Below are positions 5,781 through 10,317 of a stretch of 10,317 nt of DNA, piece by piece. The DNA is from Oligoflexus sp. (GTDB taxonomy: Bacteria > Bdellovibrionota_B > Oligoflexia > Oligoflexales > Oligoflexaceae). The notes under the pieces are model-generated. The model was not told where the DNA came from. It searched no databases and saw only the letters and a program-made list of their open reading frames with translations. Location of the stretch: the NCBI GenBank assembly GCA_030151925.1, contig JASLCY010000443.1, positions 1 to 10,317 of the forward strand, written 5' to 3'. Made by a program: the position numbers and the translations under genes. The first letter of the stretch is position 1; every line of letters starts with the position of its first letter.

Positions 5781-5853
5781 AAAAAAAGGCCTCCCCTCTA
5801 TCATACCGCTTCGTAGGGCGCGCGTAAAACGCCGAGCGGCGGAGGGGAGGCCT
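5781..5853 (-). terminator. Intrinsic terminator of the 974-aa TPR gene, with a large loop
   Basis: On the - strand AGGCCTCCCCTC (5853-5842) pairs perfectly with GAGGGGAGGCCT (5798-5787), a 12-bp GC-rich stem that runs into seven T residues (5787-5781). The 43-base loop is unusually large and contains its own small CGCC-GCTC-GGCG hairpin. The structure begins 5 bases after the TPR gene stop. A promoter for the next gene lies within the loop. Confidence 0.82.
5800..5828 (-). promoter_or_regulatory. Putative sigma-70 promoter of the DUF155-clcA-GNAT unit, inside the terminator loop
   Basis: TTTACG (5828-5823, 4 of 6 with TTGACA), a 17-base spacer, and TATGAT (5805-5800, 5 of 6 with TATAAT). 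Transcription would start near 5793, giving a leader of about 30 bases before the ATG at 5761. The transcript would carry only the 3' arm of the terminator stem and so could not fold it. Confidence 0.55.
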
Positions 5854-5858
5854 GCTGC

Positions 5859-8783
5859 TTAATGCGCCAGACCTTCGTCGATTTCGAGAGATTTGGTGAT
5901 CTCATCGCGCCATGCGGGTGTCGTCGTCCCCGACTTCACCAGGGCCATGGCTTGCGTCATGTTCTCTTTGCGGGATTGCTGGACCTTGCTGATCTGCAGC
6001 TGCTTAAACACCTTAAAGCTGTTGACGCGCGCCGGCCCGAGGGTCTCGGCGATCTGGATCTTGTCCATCGCTTCGATCGCCTGCTTTGAAATCATGTTCA
6101 TCTTCATCAGCGAAGGCGCGCAGTAGGTGCTGACCCCGACTTGGCAAACCGGCAAATAATTTTTGCGCTCTTCCTCAAAACGCGCGTAGTATTTCCGGAC
6201 TGAAGCCTCAGGATCGCGGATTTGCAGGTTATTCTCGTTATTGACGATAGGTCTTTGCAAGAGCTCGCCGCGGCGATAGCGGATGAAGGCGACCGCTTCG
6301 AGCACCTCTTTGCTCGCCTTCACCTGGGCGACCATCTTCTGCTCGAGGTCGTTCATGCCCTTAAGGTCCTTCTGGTTCGCCATATAGCGTCCTTCGAAGG
6401 CCAGGGCGTGGTTGCGGGCGGGATCATTGGGGCTCGCGAGCTCGAGTATCCTCTGCGCGGAGACGAAGCCTTCCTTCTGATCGCCGAACTGATCCTCGAT
6501 GTCCATCGCCCGGACGGCCGCTTTAAGCTGCATATCCTTCGGAACCTTGGGCGAAGTGCTCTGCTCGCGGTAGAGGCGGCTCGCCCAACCGTAGAGCTTG
6601 CGTTTGAAGTAGAGCTCCGCGAGGCCGCCGCGCACCTGGGGGACGTTCGCCTCGTTTTTATAGTCGTTGATGTACTTGCCGTAGAAGTAGAACGCGTATT
6701 CGACCGTCGGCGAGGTCGCCGCCGCCCAATCGCCCGCGGCGAGGATCATCTTCGCGCGCAGGGGATACTGGGGATATTTCTCGCCGACGTTCTTGCAGAC
6801 GTTCAGGGCCGGGATCAGCTTGCCGGCGCTCTTATAGGCGATCGCCAGGGTGTGGCCGGCCGACGCGAAACGCGGCTCGGTCGGGAACACGATGCTGAAC
6901 TCCTCGAGGTACTTGATCGCCTTCGGGAAGCTGCCCTTGCCGAGCTCCGCCTGGCCGCCGTTATAAAGGGCGTCGGCGAGCCAAGGCTTGTAGTTGATCG
7001 CCACGCCCTTGTCCGAGGGCGAGACCTTCTTGCTGGCGAAGAGGTGGACGAGGTCGATCAGGTCGTCGTTGCGTTTCGAATCGCGGAAGTCATGCAGCAA
7101 GAGGCCGCCGGCATCCTGCGCGACGCGCGACGAGAGATCCGTCTTGAACGATTTGAGCCAGAGTATCTCCGCGGTCTTGTACTGGCCGAGAGCGCGATTC
7201 AGGAGGCCGATATGGGCGAGCACGGTCCAATCCGTATCTTTCTTGAGCTGGCTGACGGTCTCGTAGATGGAGAGGAGCTTCTGCCGCTCGGGGTTCTTCT
7301 CCCGGGATTTCGAGGCGAAATCAGGCTGCGCGGGCCAATTCGCGAGCTGGCTCTGCGCGTCGGCGGCGAGCAGGTAGTTCTTGAGCGGTTGGTCCTTGGC
7401 GATGTCGAGATAGGTGTCGACCGTCTCGTTATACATCTTCATGCTGCGATAAAGCAGAGCGAGCTTCGCCTTGATCGGATAGAGGACCGTCCGGTCGCCC
7501 TCGGTCTTGAAGAAGCGGGTGACGAACTGGATCGTCATCTGCTGCTGGGCCCTCTGCGCTTTGGGGTTCAGCGAAGCGTCGAGCGCGCCGTCCAAGGTCT
7601 TGCGATAGGACTCGGCCAGGGCCTGGTTGAAGCCTTTGCGGCCCTGGTTCGCGTATTTCGCGCGGAGCATGGTGTAGGTCGCCTCGAGATCGGCGAGCTG
7701 GCCCGATTTCTGATAACCGAGGACTTCGATATCCCAGAGGCGGCTATCGATAGCGGCCATCATCTCGCCTCTGGCGTAGCCTTCGCTGATCTTCTTATAA
7801 GCGGCCGAGGCGGCTTTGTAATTCTGCGCGTTGAGCTCCAGCAGGGCATCGCGTTCACGCAGGACGTCGACGGGAACCACGCCCGGGAAGCCGTCCTTGA
7901 GGAAGGCCGGCACGCGCGCCGTCCTGTTGCTTGCATTCGCCTTCTCCCAGATGAACGCCGAGGTGTTCATCACGAGGAACTGCACGCCGGCCGGCATGCC
8001 GCGCGCGAGCTGCACGGAGTAGGTGAGTTTCGCGTCCGCGCCCGGCTTGATCGCCGAGACGACCGCGCCTTCCGCATCGAGGCCGTAATCCTGGAGAGCT
8101 TCCGTGAGTTTGATCGCCACGCGGCCGTAGACCGAAAGGTCGCCCGCGACCTTGTTCATGGTCGTGAGGCCCTGCGCTGCGGTCGCCGGGGAAAGGGCGA
8201 GCGAGTAACCGACCAGCAGATCGATGTTGCTGAGCAGCTCCTTGTTGCCCGTGAGTTTATCCTTGAGAGGGATCATCTCCGAGATGCCGTCGGTCCCGTC
8301 GGTGCGCACGAACTTCGCGAATTTCGAATAGAAAGCCGCGCTGACCTGCTGCGCCGGGACCTTGCAGGTCTCGGCGAACGCGCTCGCGCTCTTCTCGAGC
8401 ATATCGGCGAGGATCTTGATGCGGGCCGTGCTGCCGGACGGCTGAGCGTGGCTCATATAATATTGCATGAGCGAGAGCACATCGCGATAGACGGGCGCGG
8501 GGCCGTTCTTCGGATCCACCTCGAGCGGCGCCTTCAGCGTCTCCTGCGTGGCCGCGAAGAGTTTCTCCGCCTCGTCGCCGGAATTGAGCTTCCTCGCATC
8601 CTTGTCGATCACCGACAGGCTCAGCAGGTAAGGGAGGTCGAGCGTCAACTCGCTTTTGAATATGGGATCATACGCCTGTCCCCGCGCTTGAGCCGGCAAG
8701 GCTTCCGCCGCGCGCAGCATCGGGAGAAGAGCGGGTGACGTCATCGAGATGACGAGTCCGAACAGCAAGGCTTTAATCTTCAT
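5859..8783 (-). CDS. Large secreted TPR-like repeat protein, function unknown
   Basis: This is a 974-aa protein with a Sec signal peptide (positive MKIK, hydrophobic core to about 22, probable cleavage after LRAA near residue 26). No other membrane segment is evident, so it should be periplasmic or outer-membrane associated. The mature chain is almost wholly helical, with TPR-like helix pairs most visible at 437-465, 523-550, 605-635 and 640-672. Four cysteines occur (140, 663, 880, 888); the last two are close enough for a disulfide. TPR arrays serve as protein-binding scaffolds. I do not recognise a named protein; large TPR components of envelope or motility machines in delta-type bacteria are a possible comparison, not an assignment. 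The ribosome site is weak (TAGAG before GAAAGCC). It follows the 327-aa TPR gene by 104 bp on the same strand, with no terminator seen between them, so one unit is likely. Confidence 0.85.
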   Translation of the reverse strand: MKIKALLFGLVISMTSPALLPMLRAAEALPAQARGQAYDPIFKSELTLDLPYLLSLSVIDKDARKLNSGDEAEKLFAATQETLKAPLEVDPKNGPAPVYRDVLSLMQYYMSHAQPSGSTARIKILADMLEKSASAFAETCKVPAQQVSAAFYSKFAKFVRTDGTDGISEMIPLKDKLTGNKELLSNIDLLVGYSLALSPATAAQGLTTMNKVAGDLSVYGRVAIKLTEALQDYGLDAEGAVVSAIKPGADAKLTYSVQLARGMPAGVQFLVMNTSAFIWEKANASNRTARVPAFLKDGFPGVVPVDVLRERDALLELNAQNYKAASAAYKKISEGYARGEMMAAIDSRLWDIEVLGYQKSGQLADLEATYTMLRAKYANQGRKGFNQALAESYRKTLDGALDASLNPKAQRAQQQMTIQFVTRFFKTEGDRTVLYPIKAKLALLYRSMKMYNETVDTYLDIAKDQPLKNYLLAADAQSQLANWPAQPDFASKSREKNPERQKLLSIYETVSQLKKDTDWTVLAHIGLLNRALGQYKTAEILWLKSFKTDLSSRVAQDAGGLLLHDFRDSKRNDDLIDLVHLFASKKVSPSDKGVAINYKPWLADALYNGGQAELGKGSFPKAIKYLEEFSIVFPTEPRFASAGHTLAIAYKSAGKLIPALNVCKNVGEKYPQYPLRAKMILAAGDWAAATSPTVEYAFYFYGKYINDYKNEANVPQVRGGLAELYFKRKLYGWASRLYREQSTSPKVPKDMQLKAAVRAMDIEDQFGDQKEGFVSAQRILELASPNDPARNHALAFEGRYMANQKDLKGMNDLEQKMVAQVKASKEVLEAVAFIRYRRGELLQRPIVNNENNLQIRDPEASVRKYYARFEEERKNYLPVCQVGVSTYCAPSLMKMNMISKQAIEAMDKIQIAETLGPARVNSFKVFKQLQISKVQQSRKENMTQAMALVKSGTTTPAWRDEITKSLEIDEGLAH

Positions 8784-8795
8784 GGCTTTCTCTAC

Positions 8796-8827
8796 CCAGT
8801 AAATCGGGACAATATTACTGGTTTTTT
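8796..8827 (+). other. Hairpin followed by six T on the + strand, in the leader of the 974-aa gene
   Basis: CCAGTAA (8796-8802) pairs with TTACTGG (8815-8821), 7 bp with a 12-base loop, followed by TTTTTT (8822-8827) on the + strand. It would work as a weak terminator for transcription antisense to the TPR gene. On the - strand it is a leader stem-loop whose 3' arm ends just before the ribosome site. There is no + strand gene ahead of it. Confidence 0.35.
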
Positions 8828-8830
8828 ATC

Positions 8831-8843
8831 GGCAGGGCCTGCC
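8831..8843. repeat. Near-perfect palindrome GGCAGG-G-CCTGCC
   Basis: Six-base arms surround a single central base, in the gap between the two TPR genes. On the - strand it can fold as a 5-bp stem with a 3-base loop but is followed by AT-rich sequence (TAAAAAACC) without a T-tract. It could be an operator or an mRNA processing hairpin. Confidence 0.35.
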
Positions 8844-8887
8844 CGAGCCTGAGCGGGTCTTGAGAGGATAAAGGTAAGATTCGAGGA

Positions 8888-9871
8888 TTATTTGAGTTCT
8901 GTCTGCCAGGACAGGCCGTATGAGCCGCCGGCGCGCGAGGCTTCGACCACGGGCGTGATCGATTGCTGCGGTTTGATCGGCTCGGCGCCCACCGATCGGG
9001 TTTTCGCCGGCGTTTTGTGGAAGAGGAAGGATTCGGCTATGCTCGCGCCCCACAGCAGCCCGAAGGAGGCGAGGGCCATGTTCTTCTGGTTCTTGACCTT
9101 TTTGATGAACTTGTTGTTGTCCGCGTAGAAGGCGTTGCGCTGCTCATCGGTCAGGCCGGGTTTGCTGGCGACGACGCCGTTCAGCGCGGTGCGGTCCTTG
9201 ATCACCTTATCCGCGTCCACGAAGGAATAGACGCTATAGAGCTGCAGCACGGTCATGCCTATGCCGAGCGACCAGGATTTGTTGTGGTACTGCGGGAAGC
9301 CGAAAGGCAGGAATTGCGTGAAGGATACGCCTGAAGACGAAGGGGCGGCCTTCTTCGCCGTCTTGCCCTTCTTCTGTTTGCCCAGGGTGCCGAAAGACGG
9401 CAGAGGCTGCCCCGGGGCCGAAGACTTCGGCGGCGGCAGCTGGTTGCCCGTACCGTCGCTGTTCGGAGGCGTCGGCAGGATCTCCTCCTGCTGGGCCGGC
9501 ACGGACTTCTTATCGGTTTTCGTCTGCGGAACCTTGGCTTTGATGCCGTTGAAGAAGGTCACGACGCCGGGATCAAGGACCTCCTCGGAGTCGATCTGCA
9601 CGTTGTGGTCGAGCTGCAGCGCCTGCGTGAAGGTCGCCTGCGAGCTCTTTTTATCGCCGCGCATGTACTGGCAGATGCCGATGAACTTGAGGATGAAGGC
9701 CTTCTCCTCATCGGCAGGGGCGTTTTTCAGAGCGCTTTTAAACTGGAATTCGGCGACCGGGAACTGGTTCTTCACGTACGATTGGTAACCGTCTTCGAAA
9801 GTCTGGCCGAAAGCCGGCAAACTTAAGAAGAAGCAGCCTAGCCATAGGCTCATCAACCAACTGTGACGCAT
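8888..9871 (-). CDS. TPR protein with signal peptide, Pro/Lys-rich linker and two membrane segments; function unknown
   Basis: This is a 327-aa protein. A signal peptide ends at AFG-QT (about 22/23). Two TPR-like units follow at about 27-60 and 61-93, then a short DPGVVTFFNGIK segment of a kind often seen after TPRs in delta-type bacteria (impression). Residues 115-180 form a Pro, Lys and Ser-rich linker, probably flexible. At 184-217 a motif FTQFLPFGFPQY precedes a hydrophobic stretch (200-217), and a second lies at 265-283, so the C-terminal part looks like a two-helix membrane hairpin. This LP-x-G-x-x-QY-plus-membrane-helix layout recalls DUF5683-like domains, but that is an impression only. 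AAGGAG (9883-9878) precedes the ATG by 6 bases. It is the first gene before the 974-aa TPR protein, and the pair may form one envelope complex (inference). Confidence 0.85.
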   Translation of the reverse strand: MRHSWLMSLWLGCFFLSLPAFGQTFEDGYQSYVKNQFPVAEFQFKSALKNAPADEEKAFILKFIGICQYMRGDKKSSQATFTQALQLDHNVQIDSEEVLDPGVVTFFNGIKAKVPQTKTDKKSVPAQQEEILPTPPNSDGTGNQLPPPKSSAPGQPLPSFGTLGKQKKGKTAKKAAPSSSGVSFTQFLPFGFPQYHNKSWSLGIGMTVLQLYSVYSFVDADKVIKDRTALNGVVASKPGLTDEQRNAFYADNNKFIKKVKNQKNMALASFGLLWGASIAESFLFHKTPAKTRSVGAEPIKPQQSITPVVEASRAGGSYGLSWQTELK

Positions 9872-9983
9872 GAGAAACTCCTTGTCCTGAGGAAGGTTTC
9901 GGCAGGGCGGATAGAATCCTGAGCCACCGTATGAAATTTTTGGGCTGCCTTTTCGGTGAGCATAGCTTCAATCATCTAAAAGA

Positions 9984-10019
9984 CTTAGGAATTCGCGAAA
10001 AGTTCGAAAAAGCCTAAAG
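9984..10019. other. Repeat-rich element in the divergent intergenic region
   Basis: The segment between the divergent TPR and zinc-ribbon genes contains TTAGG (9985-9989) and its complement CCTAA (10013-10017). These flank two TTCG-based units 11 bases apart: palindrome TTCGCGAA (9992-9999) and TTCGAA (10003-10008). The one-turn spacing fits a regulator site shared by both promoters, but no clear -35/-10 pair is visible for either gene. Confidence 0.3.
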
Positions 10020-10026
10020 CTCAAGA

Positions 10027-10040
10027 CGCCGGCGCCGGCG
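10027..10040. repeat. Perfect 14-bp GC-only palindrome
   Basis: CGCCGGCGCCGGCG is its own reverse complement and lies 33 bases before the zinc-ribbon gene start, within the likely leader or promoter. It contains overlapping GCCGGC and GGCGCC units. It could be a regulator site or a structured leader element. Confidence 0.55.
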
Positions 10041-10073
10041 CCGATAACCTCGGGAGAGCAAGGAGGGCGGCTT

Positions 10074-10289
10074 ATGTCGGAGTCTTACGGTGAGAAGGTG
10101 CTAGCGCGGCAACGCGTGTGTTCGAAGTGCCGTTCGTTCGTCACTCTCGAGCGGGTCAACGACAAGCAGTTCGGCTGCCCCCTCTGCGGCCAGAGGCTGA
10201 GCGCCTACGTTAACCTCCAGCCGCGCATCGACGCCGCCGAAATCCGGGCCCTTGTCGACCTCGAGCACCTCCGCAAGGCCTCAAAATAA
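10074..10289 (+). CDS. Small zinc-ribbon protein, function unknown
   Basis: This is a 71-aa protein with two CxxC knuckles, C16-SK-C19 and C35-PL-C38, spaced as in a zinc ribbon, so one Zn2+ ion is probably bound by the four cysteines. The rest is an Arg/Lys-rich N-terminus and a C-terminal helix (about 51-68, IDAAEIRALVDLEHLRKA). There is no signal peptide, so it should be cytoplasmic. Small stand-alone zinc ribbons may bind nucleic acid or act as protein adaptors; nothing here decides which. A strong AGGAGG (10061-10066) lies 7 bases before the ATG, supporting both the gene and its start. It is transcribed away from the TPR genes. The 28 bases after the stop show no terminator, so it may continue into an operon beyond the window. 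Confidence 0.8.
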   Translation: MSESYGEKVLARQRVCSKCRSFVTLERVNDKQFGCPLCGQRLSAYVNLQPRIDAAEIRALVDLEHLRKASK

Positions 10290-10317
10290 CAGTTTAATTT
10301 TTCCTATACACCTCTGT

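Noticed and set aside
4580..5827. A + strand open frame of 415 codons
   Set aside because: It is antisense to the DUF155 gene and to the start of clcA, both recognised protein families. Its product is Arg/His/Glu/Asp-rich without any motif.
6222..8738. A long + strand open frame of 838 codons
   Set aside because: It lies wholly antisense to the 974-aa TPR gene. Its product is a low-information mix rich in Arg, Glu, Leu and Val with no signal peptide or motif, as expected from the opposite strand of a GC-rich gene. The - strand product has a signal peptide, TPR-like helices and a terminator.
8822..8828. Terminator for the 327-aa TPR gene
   Set aside because: The T-run is on the + strand; on the coding strand the nearby hairpins are followed by A-rich sequence, so they do not end transcription of that gene.
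9872..10073. Standard -35/-10 promoters for the divergent TPR and zinc-ribbon genes
   Set aside because: Only weak hexamers were found on either strand (for example TATGCT on the - strand without a matching -35), so none is listed as a feature.

Overview
The window comes from a moderately GC-rich Gram-negative bacterium: there is a lipoprotein with a lipobox, several Sec signal peptides, a sigma-54 activator, and long TPR envelope proteins. The mix of an NtrC-type regulator with large secreted TPR proteins would suit an Oligoflexia/Bdellovibrionota or other deltaproteobacterial-type lineage. That assignment is an inference; no rRNA or marker gene is present. I see no tRNA, IS element, prophage gene or CRISPR array.

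Region 1 (1-2928, + strand). The 3' end of a sensor histidine kinase is followed by a small coiled-coil lipoprotein and a complete sigma-54-dependent response regulator. Both the gene order and the protein motifs match the enterobacterial glrK-qseG(yfhG)-glrR locus (also called qseE-qseG-qseF). A good sigma-54 -24/-12 element lies in front of glrR, which suggests that the regulator controls its own synthesis. A perfect 9-bp stem-loop then separates glrR from a small secreted protein with two EF-hand loops, which is closed by two hairpins, the second a clear intrinsic terminator.

Region 2 (3003-5861, - strand). A probable transcription unit reads DUF155/RMD1-family membrane protein, ClC-type chloride/proton antiporter, GNAT acetyltransferase. 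Its likely promoter lies inside the loop of the terminator of the gene upstream. The ClC leader can form a hairpin that covers its likely ribosome binding site.

Region 3 (5859-9871, - strand). Two envelope proteins lie in tandem. The first (327 aa) has a signal peptide, a short TPR domain, a Pro/Lys-rich linker and two membrane segments. The second (974 aa) is secreted and alpha-helical with TPR-like repeats. I do not recognise either as a named protein; they may work together.

Region 4 (9872-10317). A divergent intergenic region contains short repeats and a 14-bp GC-only palindrome, followed on the + strand by a 71-aa zinc-ribbon protein of unknown function.

No gene-free stretch is longer than about 200 bp.
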